Program-made: the position numbers and the translations under genes | Notes under the pieces: model-generated | What the model saw: only the letters and a program-made list of their open reading frames with translations | Databases searched by the model: none | What the model was told of the DNA's origin: nothing | In this document: positions 31,179 through 42,795 of the stretch, in pieces | Numbering within the stretch: the stretch's first letter is position 1 | How the letters are laid out: each line of letters begins with the position of its first letter | NCBI GenBank assembly: GCA_036426205.1 | Contig: CM071568.1 | Coordinates: 36,836,980 to 36,900,979, forward strand | Length of the DNA stretch: 64,000 bases | Reading direction: 5' to 3' | Source of the DNA: Ascaphus truei | Lineage: Eukaryota; Chordata; Amphibia; Anura; Ascaphidae

Positions 31179-32027
31179 TAGCCCTCAGACCCCCCCCCCC
31201 CCCCAGTCGCAGATCGGACCCCCTAGGGTGTACAAAGGTCTGGCTAAATGGGTCTAGGTGGTGCATACCTGCTGGCAACAGGAGGGCCTGAGTCTCCCGC
31301 GATGGTGTGGGAGAGGACAGGACCAGGTTTCTGGAGTGAATGTCTTCATCTGATCTCAATGGTGCAACGCCTCCATCTCTGTGAAGCCCCAGGGTTATGA
31401 GGTGGAACCCTTACAGAGAATTCCCACACAGGGATGAGAGATTCCAGTCTCAGTCAGTCTCTTATAAAAGTAGCAGCAGCTCTCAATTAATATCAGCAGC
31501 ACACAGCACACAGCAGCAGCAGAAATCACAGCAACACGCTGGTATCAGGTACAGGGTCTTCTCTCCCTCCAGACTGCACACACTCAGGATTGTCTCTGGG
31601 TACTCACTGTGTCCCTGCCACCACCCCAAGCCGTGGGCGCTCAGGGTGGGGCTAGCTCTTCCCTCACCCCCTAGGCAGGGTGAGAGGCACTGGTCCACCT
31701 ATTGCTAACTAGGCCCTACTCCTCAGGCACCTAGCTAGCTCACACACTGTCTCTGCTCAGCTCTGAATCCAAGACAGACCAGAACTCAACTAACTGTCAC
31801 TGACAGGAACAGGCAAACTAAATTGACACAGCCCTGCCCCTCATGATGTCAGCAGACCCCTCCCCTATGTCTCTTGCCTTAGACACAGAGTCAGGTGGTC
31901 TACCTTCCCCACTCAAAGCAGGGCTTGATGTGGGGGAAACCCATGTTAACTACTGGCAGCCTGCCCTTAGCAGGGCTTATACCAGTAGGAGGATATACAT
32001 ATAGCCCTATTTCTTACCAGGGCTACA
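31179..32027 (-). mobile_element. Solo LTR, 849 bp, with 4-bp duplication
   Basis: The plus strand begins TGTAGCCCTCAGACC and ends CCAGGGCTACA. TGTG flanks both sides (31175-31178 and 32028-32031). On the minus strand it has the TGTAGCCC...GGGCTACA form of Gypsy-type LTRs. The part CACCTGAGTCTCCCGC-like and GCAACGCCTCCA resembles the LTR at 59545, so they are related families. No internal sequence is attached, so it arose by LTR-LTR recombination. A CAG-rich patch lies at 31463-31535. Confidence 0.7.
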
Positions 32028-32178
32028 TGTGCTTCTCAGCCCAATATATTTGTCCAGTTAAATTTGAAGCGCCACGCACTAAAAAAAAAAACTGCTATAA
32101 CAAACTTGATTAGTATTTTGATCAACATTTGCAAAGCAATCTAGTTCAATTTGGGACATTTCATCTAAATATTTTAAG

Positions 32179-32845
32179 TGTAGCCATGGCTGGTCCAGGG
32201 CTATATTTTCTGTCTCCTGTCACATAAATCCTAGTAGCTACAGGCAGTGTCAGGCTATCCTGTGGGGTTTACACCCCTCATACAGCCACCTTGATTGACA
32301 GGGGTGGATGTGAACTGGGTCTGTGTACAGCCAATCAGTGCAGACCTTGTGCCCTCCACCTCTGTACTGGAGAAGAGGCATTCTAAGTTATAGGCTATTC
32401 TAGTTCCTCCCGGTTGGGAGTGAGACATGCTCTCAGCCCCTTGTGGGGTTGAGGTGAAAAGATCTAATAGACTGCAAGGCCTCAATTGAGAGAAGCTAAG
32501 TAGCATACAGAGGCTTGGACTTATCCTTAAAACCCTATGCATATGCTGTAATAACAACAGCAGTGGCTGCCACAATAAAGGATCCTGTTTTATATACTTC
32601 TGCCTAAGTTAGTCTATTGGATAGAGGTCTGAGAAAAGACTGTCATGGTGAGGACTGTCTCCAGTACACCTGGAGCCTGCTATGACTGGAGGCGCTGAAA
32701 ACGTGAGAAGAACCTGAAGCCTGTCCTTTTCCCCCATAACAATGCAGACCCTCAGCATCTCCTGGATCCTCACAAGTATTTAGCACCATGACACCTGTAG
32801 CAATAGCAAGATCTCCCAGAGGGGGGCGGGGGGAGAAGTGCTACA
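32179..32845 (+). mobile_element. Probable solo LTR, 667 bp
   Basis: It starts TGTAGCCATGG and ends GAAGTGCTACA, with AATAAAGG near 32573 as a candidate poly-A signal. The word TGGAGGCGCTG (32687-32697), also present in the Gypsy LTRs at 45453 and 50249, lies about 150 bp before the end. The flanks TAAG and TTAG agree at only three of four bases. No internal part is attached. Confidence 0.55.
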
Positions 32846-33483
32846 TTAGCAATCTAAAAAATCTCAAATCTGGCAAAATATGTGATGTGATTAATTTTGT
32901 TTTAATGCAAGTTTGTGTAAACGCAGCAGTTTAAACAACTTTTGCAAAAAGACCCGTCACATTTTTGGGAACGTTGGGTCCAAAAAGGGGTTAGATATAT
33001 TTGATTGTTTTTGGCAAACATTTCTGTTCACTTTACCACATTTTCTCCTAGGCCCATACGGTAAATTTTCTGTGAATGCAAATATGCTCAATTGTTTGGA
33101 TTGTATGGAATTCACAAGACGATTATATTGATAAAAATACTTAATTCAAAGACACATATAAAAATGGGCTTTTCTGAAGCTTGATTAATACAGTAAGTGT
33201 CACATCCCTCACTTCACTGAGTGTTGATGAATATATATTGTTGTTAGAAAACATACAGAAAATGACTATTTTGATGTATTTAATGAATTTTCTATAATAC
33301 TGACAAAATGCTTTATTTTTCTCTTTCCCCCATCCATCAACTTGATATTTAAGTTTTTCGGAAGGGAAACTAATCTCCATGTGCATTCATTTGTAGCATT
33401 GGTAACTCAGCAACTTAATATTAAACATGCTGTCCTAAGAAAAGGGAAGCTGACTTTTTAACACTGTACTGTAGCTCACATTT
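32846..33483. other. Unassigned AT-rich DNA
   Basis: No recognised feature. Confidence 0.4.
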
Positions 33484-33969
33484 AAGAGGGTAGGGATGTC
33501 TTCTTTCTACCCACTTTGTATCTAATGCCCTCTCCCGCCTTAAACCTTTTTCACTGACTGCCCCACACCTCTGGAATGCCCTTCCCCTCAGTACCCGACT
33601 AACACCCTCTCTATCCACCTTTAAGACCCACCTTAAGACACACTTGCTTAAAGAAGCATATGAATAGCACTGTGGATATTCTGAACACATGATACATAAA
33701 GCTTGGCCCCCTGCAGACGCACTTACCAGAACTCCCTCCTACTGTCTCTGTCTCTGTACGTTCTCCCTACCTACCAATTAGAGTGTAAGCTCCTCGGGGC
33801 AGGGACTCCTCTTCCTTAATGTTACTTTTATGTCTAACGCACTTATTCCCATGATCTGTTATTTATATTATCTGTTATTTATTTGATTACCACGTGTATT
33901 ACTACTGTGAAGCGCTCTGTACAGTAATGGTGCTATATAAATAAAGACATACAATACAATACAATACAA
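33484..33969 (+). mobile_element. L2 LINE 3' end (5'-truncated), copy A
   Basis: The segment corresponds to the end of L2 ORF2: a frame with HTSGMPFPSVPD and, further on, the stretch that in copy C reads LKTHLKTHLLKEAYE. The L2 3' untranslated end follows with GTAAGCTCCTCGGGGCAGGG and GCGCTCTGTACAGTAATGGT, closing in ATAAAGACATACAATACAAT repeats. The same 3' end occurs in minus orientation at 36505 and 52199. It is a non-coding remnant. Confidence 0.85.
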
Positions 33970-35639
33970 ACAACATGGGTTCGGTAAGGGTTTTTTCACA
34001 TTGGTTTCCATGCTATTAGAGTTTTGATCATCTCAATATGGCACAAAGAGTTACCACAGTGTTCAAAATTACAGTAGCTTTCATTGTAAAGCTGATCAAC
34101 TATAAACAATTTGCGGGTAGGTCTGCACTCCAATAGAAGCATAGAATTTGATGGCAGATAAAAAGCACTTGGCCAACCTAATCAACCCATTTTCTAACTG
34201 CTATAAAACCTTAAACCTTCTTTGGTCCTTTGCTTTCTTTGGTATTTAGGACTGGTCAATCTCAAGCATGTAGTTTCTCTTCACATCTTTACTGCCAGGA
34301 GGGTGAAGCATGAAATTAGACATGCACATAAAGATAAACATCAGCATTGCTGTTTTCTGTGTTTTTTTATAAGTGGGCTTCATCTAATTGCCAGAGAGTG
34401 GCATTCATTTTTGTTTTGCCAGTCAGCATGGATGGTCAAACCAATGAGAGAGTAATTGTTTATTTCTGTAGCGTAACTCAAATACTTTAATAAGACCACT
34501 AAGTACACTATAAAACCTAGTGCTACAAAATATTGCATCTAATAAAAAAAGTACCTGAAATCATAATGCAATTACTGCAACAGCTCCAATTGTTAACAGA
34601 AGGCATGAACTTATTCGGATGCTGAGAGGCAATTACTGGAAATCAAAAAAGACAGACAACTTTAATGAAACCATGGGTTTTCTTTGCATAATTTTACAGA
34701 ACTACTTCCAAAAATTGCTGAAATGGTCAAAAGAGAAAAGCACTCGATTCTCTTATTTTTCAACAGAGACCAAGTATGCCACCAAGGAAATAAAATTCTT
34801 TCAATTGTAATTCAAATTTATATTGCTATGCATCAGCATTCTGCTGACTAGTAAAGCTAATCTCATGTTTAAGGATAATTGAGGAAAATAAGAATTAAAG
34901 TGGTAAACCTGCCTGAATAAATACACAATTATACACACACACGCATTGTACTATTGTGGGAAATAAATTTGATTTGTATGTATTATATGTCTTATTGTAA
35001 AGAATGTTTTTACATAATCAACCTTGGATACACATGATATGAAGGACAACTAATTTAATATAGGTAATTGTTAGGTTTTATATATATATTTTTTAGTATT
35101 CATGGCAAGTCTCACTGTCCCCTTCTACATCCCAGAAGAAGATACAATGTATGGTTATCATCTGTGTTGGCTCTTTAGTATATTACTTGCACTTGACTAC
35201 ATTTCCTCCCTCTTTTCTTACACCGCAGTGCTTTCTAAATCATGATATTTCTCTTTACAACAGTCAAAAATTCACTTCCTCTGTAACTCTACAATTAACC
35301 ATTGATTTGGAACGTGATCTGGCCAGATCAGGAAAAGAAGAGGAGTTCTTCCTCCTCCTTCCGTTCATGTAATCAGTGACGCTGCGATCACATGATCATG
35401 ATGTGCCGGAGGGACTATGGTCTGGTGCCGTGGCCCATCCTGCACGCAATGGGTTAATATTGTAATGTGCTTAATATTTTGTCATTTTGGTCTGTATAAA
35501 ATAAAGTGCTATTTTTATAAATTTGATGTGCAACATATGAGTCACTACATTGAAAAAATTAACCATTCCTTTACTTTTTTTTCATAATTGATTTTTTTTA
35601 AAGCTTTAAAACCATCTTACAAATGCTTTTTTTTTTATT
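33970..35639. other. Unassigned AT-rich DNA
   Basis: A short dispersed-repeat-like phrase AATTTGATGGCAGATAAAAAG lies at 34146. Nothing else is recognised. Confidence 0.4.
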
Positions 35640-35965
35640 GTAGGATTTGAATCAGGGGTTCCTCCTGAGCCAGAACGGGCTATTATTTGGCTCCAGAGAC
35701 CCCCAGGTTTCAGAGATACTGGTGAAGTTATTGATATGACTTCCTGTTTATTAAAGGGGATTTAAAAGGCCCTCCAATAGGAAGCTGTAATCGATCTAAT
35801 GGCTTCCTATTGGACTTGTGAATTTTGGTGATCATTTTGTTTCCATAATGGAGATTTTAAAAGGGTAACGTCACCGGTAAGTACAGTATATTGCAAACTG
35901 GAGGGTCCCCAGAACATAAAATACCGGGGTTCAGCTTCAGGGACCCCCAAAGTTCACATCCTATT
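35640..35965. mobile_element. Foldback element, copy 3
   Basis: TAGGATTTGAATCAGGGGTT at the left mirrors the right end ACCCCCAAAGTTCACATCCTA, with loose symmetry across about 150 bp on each side. A second, tighter hairpin CCAATAGGAAGC...GGCTTCCTATTGG lies inside (35776-35816). The words CAGGGGT(C)TCCnGAGC and GAGATAC(A/T)GG link it to the copies at 4916 and 5300. Confidence 0.6.
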
Positions 35966-36504
35966 AAAAAAAAAGGGATAAAAAAATGAGTAAGGAGATT
36001 CCTGTTTTGCTAATTATTAAGGAGAAAGTTCTACATTTTATATAATAATTATAATATTTATGTGCTTGGCAGCTAGATGGTAGTCTTTGTAAGGGACGAA
36101 AGGCTGTTTCCAGTAACAAGCTTTAAAACATACTGACTTTAAACTATAAATAATATTTTGGTCATTTTCTCTCTGTAAATTCCTGTTTAGCCTTCTCCAC
36201 TAGCTTTGAAACAATTATACAATTAGTAAAATGAGTTTCTCACTGTTAGACATCTTAATAATCGCTGTGCAGATTTGCACAGGTTTACAAAACTGGTGAT
36301 TAATGAGATGTTGTGTCTCCTGCACTTTGACAAATATTTGCCTGTAAATGTCAGTTTTGTATTTATGAGAGAAAATAGCATTTCCATGGGCAGAGCTTGT
36401 TTGTCCAAACCATGCTATACATGCTTTTTTTTGTAGCAATTTCATTTTGGCTTGTCAGTTTTTTCAATATGCACATAGTTAATGTACATGAGCAAATCTC
36501 ATCC
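35966..36504. other. Unassigned AT-rich DNA
   Basis: No recognised feature. Confidence 0.4.
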
Positions 36505-38690
36505 TATTGTATTGTATTGTATGTCTTTATTTATATAGCGCCATTAATGTACATAGCGTTTCACAGTAGTAATACATATGGTAATCAAATATATAACAGA
36601 TAATATAAATAACAGATCATGAGGATAAGTGCTTTAGACATAAAAGTAACATTAAGGAGGAGGAGTCTCTGCCCCGAGGAGCTTACAGTCTAATTGGTAG
36701 GTAGGGAGAACGTACAGAGACAGTAGGAGGGAGTTCTGGTAAGTGCGTCTGCAGGGGGCCAAGCTTTATGTATCATGTGTTCAGAATATCCACAGTGCTA
36801 TTCATATGCTTCTTTAAGCAATTGTGTCTTAAGGTGGGTCTTAAAGGTGGATAGAGAGGGTGCTAGTCAGGTACTGAGGGGAAGGGCATTCCAGAGGTGT
36901 GGGGCAGTCAGTGAAAAAGGTTAAAGGCAGGAGAGGTCTTTAGATACAAAGGGGGTAGAAAGAAGAACGCAAGAGTCTGGATGGTGCATAACGAGAAATT
37001 AGGGCTGAGATGTTAGGAGGGGCAGCAGAGTGTAAAGCTTTAAAAGTGAGGAGAAGAATGGAGTGTGAGATGCGGGATTTGATCGGAAGCCAGGAGAGGG
37101 ATTTCATGAGGGGAGATGCTGAGACAGATCTAGGAAAGAGTACAGTGATTCTGGCAGCAGCATTTAGGATAGATTGTAGGGGAGACAGGTGAAAGGCAGG
37201 TGAAAGGCAGGAAGGCTGGACAGCAGGAGGTTACAGTAATCAAGACGGGAAAGAATGAGGGCCTGAGTCAGAGTTTTAGCAGTCGAGCAACAGAGGAAAG
37301 GGCGTATCTTTGTTATAATGCGGAGGAAAAAGCGACAGGTTTTAGATATGTTTTGAATGTGAGGGGCGAATGTGAAAGAGGAGTCGAGTGTGACCCCTAG
37401 GCAGCATGCTTGGGCTACTGGGTGAATGATCGTAGTTCCAACAGTAATGTGGAAGGAGGTAGTAGGCCCAGGTTTGGGAGGAAGTATGAGGAGCTCTGTT
37501 TTAGCCATGTTTAGTTTAAGGTGGCGGAGGGCCAACCAGGATGATATAGCAGAGAGACATTCAGAAACTTTTTTTTTTGTACAGCAGGTGTAAGGTCGGG
37601 TGTTGAAAAGTACATTTGTGTGTCGTCAGCATAGAGGTGATAATTAAACCCAAAGGATGTTATTAGGTCACCTAGAGAGAGTGTGAACAGAAAAAAGAGA
37701 AGTGGTCCTAGGACAGAGCCCTGGGGTACCCCCACAGAGAGATCAATAGAGAAGGAGGAGGAGGTGTTAGCAGAAGAGACACTGAAAGTACGATGGGAGA
37801 GGTAGGATGAGATCCAGGATAGAGCTTTGTTCTGAATACCAAGAGTATGGAGAATGTGAAGGAGAAGAGGGTGGTCCACGGTGTCAAATGCTGCAGAGAG
37901 GTCGAGTAATATGAGCAGAGTGTAATGACCTCTGTCCTTGGCAGCATGGAGATTGTCATTTATTTTAGTGAGGGCTGTTTCCGTGGAGTGAGCAGTGCGG
38001 AAGCCAAATTGTAGAGGGTCTAGGAGAGAATAGGTGTTGAGAAAATGGAGCAAGCGAGAGAATACAAGACGTTCAAGGAGTTTAGAGGCAAAAGGCAGGA
38101 GGGAGACAGGTCGATAGTTAGAAAGACAGGTAGGGTCAAGCTTGCTGTTTTTGAGTAATGGTATAACTGTTGCATGTTTGAAGGAGGATGGAAAGGTTCC
38201 AGAGCAGAGGGAGGAGTTAAAAATGTGTGTGAGCGTATTGATTATAGCAGGACCAAGAGGTTTTAGGAGATGGGAGGGAATGGGGTCAAGAGAGCAAGTG
38301 GTAGAGGGAGAAGAGGCGATCAACAGCGACACATCCTCCTCTGAGACAGTGGAAAAAGAGTCAAGGAAGGCAGGAGGAGAGTTAGGAAGAGGTGTAGGGT
38401 GGGAGGAAAAACAGAGGGGTTGTTCTGACGTATGAATTCTAGCTTTTCCTTAGATGAGTCAGCAAAGACCTGAGCGGAGATGGAGGAAGGAGAGGCAGCT
38501 GAGGGTGGTTTGAGTAGAGTATCAAAGACAGAGAACAGTCGGCGTGGGTTAGACTTTTGCATGTTGATTAGTGAAGAAAAGTAGGCTTGTTTAGCTTGCG
38601 AGAGGGCAAAGTTGAAACAGGATAGCATAAATGTGTAGTGAATGAAGTCTGCGAGAGTATGAGATTTCCTCCAGAGGCGTTCAGATCAAA
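36505..38690 (-). mobile_element. L2 LINE, 5'-truncated, copy B
   Basis: The 3' end with TATTGTATTGTATTG tail is at 36505, and the 5' end stops abruptly near 38690, where copy C continues. It contains the reverse transcriptase remnant described separately. It has no endonuclease, as expected for a 5'-truncated LINE insertion. Confidence 0.85.
37164..38628 (-). pseudogene. L2 ORF2 reverse transcriptase, frameshifted
   Basis: The largest open piece (38332-37511, 273 codons) holds [20 protein letters not shown] and [20 protein letters not shown]. It also has [14 protein letters not shown], motif [19 protein letters not shown], the [13 protein letters not shown] motif B region and YADDTQMYF (motif C). 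The catalytic Asp residues are all present in one frame. A T-run near 37571-37580 (plus-strand coordinates) shifts the frame into the next piece (37535-37164, [18 protein letters not shown]), and the upstream piece (38628-38320) is also out of frame. L2 elements copy their RNA by target-primed reverse transcription; this copy cannot make a full protein. Confidence 0.85.
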
Positions 38691-38822
38691 GTAAATATTT
38701 ACTTAGGTATGAGATAGCAATCTAGCTTCAATCTCCCTACAAGAACACACTATAGAGTGCAATACTTTACACATTTTACATAAAAATGGAGAGGAAATGC
38801 GGCAATTGGTAATTTGCTTATA

Positions 38823-38998
38823 CAGATGGTCCTTGCTATCTGTCGTTTTGTTTTCCAATGAACAGATTATCCGATGGATCACAGTGCGACATCGGACGGA
38901 AGTATACACCTCTCGCCTTTGCTCATTAACATGGGATTCACAATCCGATGGTTTCACTATTCACCTTGGTTTTTAGAACAGATTATGTGGACCGCCTG
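38823..38998. mobile_element. pogo/Tigger-like MITE, 176 bp
   Basis: The ends CAGATGGTCCTTGC... and, from the other strand, CAGGCGGTCCACA... are each flanked by TA (38821-38822, 38999-39000). It shares ATTAACATGGGA(T/C)(T/C)CACAAT with the next element. TA duplication and CAG ends fit pogo-like Tc1/mariner elements. Confidence 0.65.
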
Positions 38999-39262
38999 TA
39001 TATATGGGTACAGTGGAGGTTTTGATACCTTTCTTATAATGATTAATCTGGTTTGTCATTAACTCTTTGAGACTCTTTAACTGTTGATTAAGCTAGTGTT
39101 CTTGTGATTAGTGAGCGGTTATACTGTATAGTCCTCAAATAGGAAAATTATGACTTTATACAGATTGATCCCTTACTGCAATGTGTAAGACATGACCTAC
39201 TGTATAGTGTTTTCAAATCTTAGGAGCGTACACAAATGTCACATACGTTATTTAGCTAAGTG

Positions 39263-39470
39263 CAGGCGATCCTCACTTATCGACGTCCCGGTTTCTGACG
39301 GATGCCTTTTCCGAAGCCTCATAATGCAATCCGCCGGACGCAATAACCGCCACCAGACCGGTTTATCTGACAGTCACCGCCGCCGATTAACATGGGACCC
39401 ACAATTCGACACTCCGTTAACCGTTGGCGGTTAGCAGAACGAATTGCGTCGGAAAAGTAAGGATCACCAG
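39263..39470. mobile_element. pogo/Tigger-like MITE, ~208 bp
   Basis: CAGGCGATCCTCACTTATCG at the left mirrors AAGTAAGGATCACCAG at the right; TA follows the right end, while the left TA is not clear. Internal ATTAACATGGGACCCACAAT is shared with the MITE at 38823. Confidence 0.55.
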
Positions 39471-40306
39471 TATGTGTGAGTGCACTGCAAATAACACAGT
39501 TATCTTTGTTCTGATGTTCAAGGTTGTGAATAAAGTGATATGTGTACATGAGATTGATATCTAGTGTATTTAATATATACTGTATTATAATTTGCCAGGT
39601 CTCACCACATCCTCTGTGTCCACAAGACCAGAAAATCCCACTACTTATGAGGAAACAATGACCAAGCTCTGCTGCTCCTATAGGGGTCAGATGCAAGGTA
39701 ATAGGTAGATCATCTTCTGTCTTCCTTGCTTGGGCAGCGTCAGTCAGATTCTTTTTGATCTTTTTCTTTTTGTCTGCCCAGCTCTTTTAAAGCATGCCTA
39801 TGGATCTGACGGTGTTCCCCAATGGCATTGATGTGCTGGAGAATGGCCCCCCAAATCCGCATCTTCTCTACGGTTTTGGTTTTGCTGCAGGTAGACCCTA
39901 AAAATTTGGAGTGTATAATAACCATTCCATTTATTAGGATCTCAAGCTCCTCATCAGTAACTTTAAGACTTCAGATCCTCCCAATCTCAGAAGCAGTAGC
40001 AGTCCTAGCAGAAGAGGTGGAAGCCTGCTCAGCCATTTCAAGATTGGTGACGTTGAATTATTCCGTTTGTAATGCGTATTTATTTGAAATTGAAACATGC
40101 TCATGGGTGTTTTGTTAGGTCATGCAAATGCATAACGCATCATAAACTGATGTGCACTAATAAGACTTTTTACAAATGGACATGTGTAGTGTATTGTTTA
40201 ACGCATCTCAGGACTACAATTATCTCTATTCATACAGGTAACATAGTCATTTTGCTAATGAACGTTATTTTTGCATCTCAGCTTTGAGGATATCTGTTAA
40301 ACAAAT
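39471..40306. other. Unassigned DNA
   Basis: No family is recognised. Frames on both strands are short. Confidence 0.4.
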
Positions 40307-40321
40307 GAAAAATAACGTCTA
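40307..40321 (+). repeat. 15-bp direct repeat (left), candidate target-site duplication
   Basis: GAAAAATAACGTCTA is repeated exactly at 41842-41856, on the other side of the palindrome. Confidence 0.7.
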
Positions 40322-41841
40322 GTGATACAAATGTGGAATTTCAATACCTGGCGCATTCAAATAATATGATTACAATACAATACAAAATAAAGGATATATA
40401 TTCCAATGGAGTGAAGTCCTTATCAATGTCTATTAGTAGAATGGACTCTGTCCTCAAGAGTTGGTTGAATAAAGTCTCTCTATGCAGCAAGTTGTAGTCC
40501 TATGAAATGAGACAAAAAAGAGAACACCACATTGCACAGTATTGACTTTACAGCAATGAAGTCCTCCCTTTATATGACTCAAAGTGAAATGCCCACTTAC
40601 TAATTTAGAGTGGGTCTCATGCAGTTGAGAGAATCTGTATCTGTGTTTCTTCTGGTCCAGACGTTCACAGGTTAACACGAACCCCACGTGGTATTCCTGC
40701 CTCTCCTGGATCCGGAAGAAACTCCTTCTCTTCTGGAAAGTGTTTTCTTCTTCTTTAACTGGTCTCCTGTATATATCTCCAGCAAGGGGTATATAAAAGA
40801 CAAAGGATTGCGCATATTCTAAATAGCTTTAATGAGCATCCCAACTAGGTGCAGAAATATACTCACAATATCCGTGAGTTTAAAAACAATTCAAACGCCT
40901 GACCCGGCTGTCCCACACAACTCCAGTCTCTGTCAGCTCCTGCCTCTGATCGCGTGTGTCTTGCGCTATTCAGGCTTGGCGTGCTGACGTCACTATTCAG
41001 TGAACTGACCGAGAGTGGATGAGAGTCCTGATTGACGTCCCTAGGGAGGAGCCTAAACGGACGTCAATCAGGACTCTCATCCACTCTCCGGTCAGTTCAC
41101 TGAATAGTGACGTCAGCACGCCCAAGCCTGGATAGCGCGAGACACACGCGATCAGAGGCAGGAGCTGACAGAGACTGGGTTTGCTGTGGACAGCCGGTCG
41201 GGCGTTGAATTGTTTTTAAACTCACGATATTGTGAGTATATTTCTGCACCTAGTTGGGATGCGTCATTAAATCTATTTAGACTATTGCGCAATCCTTTGT
41301 CTTTTATATACCCCTTGCTGGAGATATATACAGGATTCATACAGAAGAAGAAAACACTTTCCAGGACGGAGTTTCTTCCAGGATCCAGGAGAGGCAGGAA
41401 TACCACGTGGGGTTCGTGTTAACCTGTGAACGTCTGGACCAGAAGAAACACAGATACAGATTCTCTCAACTGCATGCGACCCACTCTAAATCTAGTAAGT
41501 GGCATTTCACTTAGAGTCATATAAAGGGAGGACTTCATTGCTGTAAAGTCACTACTGCGCAATGTGGTGTCTCTGTTTTTTGTCTCATATCAAGGACTAC
41601 AACTTGCTGCATAAGAGAGACTTTATTCAACCCAACTTGAGGACAGAGTCCATTCTACTAATAGACATTGATAAGGAATCTTGGAATTCCAACTCCATTG
41701 GAATATATATCCTTTATTTTGTATTGTATTGTAATCATATTATTTGTATGCGCCAGGTATTGAAATTCCACATTTGTATCACTATCACTGCACATTTATA
41801 CATTTGGTCTAGCGCTAGTTTAGTAATTTTTGTTAACACTA
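40322..41841. mobile_element. Long palindromic insertion, probably a snap-back PLE copy
   Basis: The left arm (about 40322-41046) and right arm (about 41063-41786) are reverse complements with few differences, around a spacer of less than 20 bp near 41046-41062. Examples are TGATACAAATGTGGAATTTC at the left edge against its complement near 41786, and GGACGTCAATCAGGACTCTC at the centre. A 55-bp unpaired tail (41787-41841) follows before the second copy of a 15-bp direct repeat. No coding frame of a known protein lies in the arms. Inverted head-to-head arms also occur in the PLE at 14571-15640, which is why I favour a PLE terminal-repeat origin; an unrelated foldback element is the alternative. 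Confidence 0.65.
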
Positions 41842-41856
41842 GAAAAATAACGTCTA
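41842..41856 (+). repeat. 15-bp direct repeat (right), candidate target-site duplication
   Basis: This is an exact second copy of 40307-40321, bounding the palindromic insertion. Confidence 0.7.
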
Positions 41857-42089
41857 TTTATGATTTCGGAAATGATTGTTATTAGATTATAAAAAATGAC
41901 GGCCTTCCGTGGATCTAACCCGAAGATCTCCCTGATCTTGAGAACTCTACTCATAGAAATTCCTGAGTCGATACAAACTAAAGATCTCATTACTTTCGTA
42001 TACACAAATCTTCTGACTTAAAAACTGATGCAGATATAATTCCTTTTCAAATGAAAGAGCTCATAGATTAATCCCAGATAAAAAGAATG

Positions 42090-42440
42090 AAGAAAGATGG
42101 ACGCAATGACAGTCATGGTAACATTTCTAGACTTTTAAGATAAAATAGCCTTACATTGATCCTTCAGGGAAACTCAAGAGCTCGGATAGAAAATAGCAAA
42201 GTTCTGATCTTTCACTACAGACCTGGCCAAGAAAAGGAAGAAACTCAAGCATATCTGCACTTATGTAACCAAAAACAAAACACTAAGGTTTGCTCTTCTT
42301 TATCTAGCTCAACTTAAAGTCTTTGGAAGAGATAAAGCTAAAAACATTCGGCATGCCTCAAACAGCACTGCCTACTATTACCAAAAACAATGCAGACCAA
42401 ATGGAAGAATCTCACAGAATCCTGGACAGTATTTCTTGAT
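42090..42440 (+). pseudogene. L1 ORF1 C-terminal remnant
   Basis: Translating across small frameshifts gives VLIF, then LAKKRKKLKHICTYVTKN and LRFALLYLAQLKVFGRDKAK, ending in FGMPQTAL. This follows the ORF1p C-terminal domain pattern (a phosphate/nucleic-acid-binding region with 'F.DFSKE...RR...FALLYPA.L.V'). ORF1p coats L1 RNA. It lies upstream of the endonuclease remnant in the same direction. It is heavily decayed. Confidence 0.55.
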
Positions 42441-42795
42441 GCATCAACTGGATCTTCAGTGGGCTACTCCTAGCCACACAGGGATAAGGAAGAAATAACA
42501 CTCAATATGCAAAGTTTTTTTTTGTGTTTCCGCTTTATTCCTGTGAAGTTCATAGGTACCGTACTAACTGACCTTTTGCTTCACAGGAAGGGAGGCTTCT
42601 TATACGTATTGCATTTAGTGCATTGTTAATAATTTTATATTACTCAATCTTTTCACACCAATAGAACATAGATTTCACACCAATAGAACAAGCTGGATTT
42701 AAATTCAATTTGCAGTAGCGTCATCTGGCACCTTGAGTTACAGCAGGTAAAAGGTATCCAGATGCAATTTCATCTTTCCACATTTTATCCCCCAT

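Noticed and set aside
32687..32697. TGGAGGCGCTG inside LTRs as a self-priming site
   Set aside because: It is in the same sense as the primer-position motif, not complementary to it, so it cannot anneal to it as a primer.
37010..38435. Plus-strand frames across the L2 copy
   Set aside because: They are shadows of the minus-strand reverse transcriptase.
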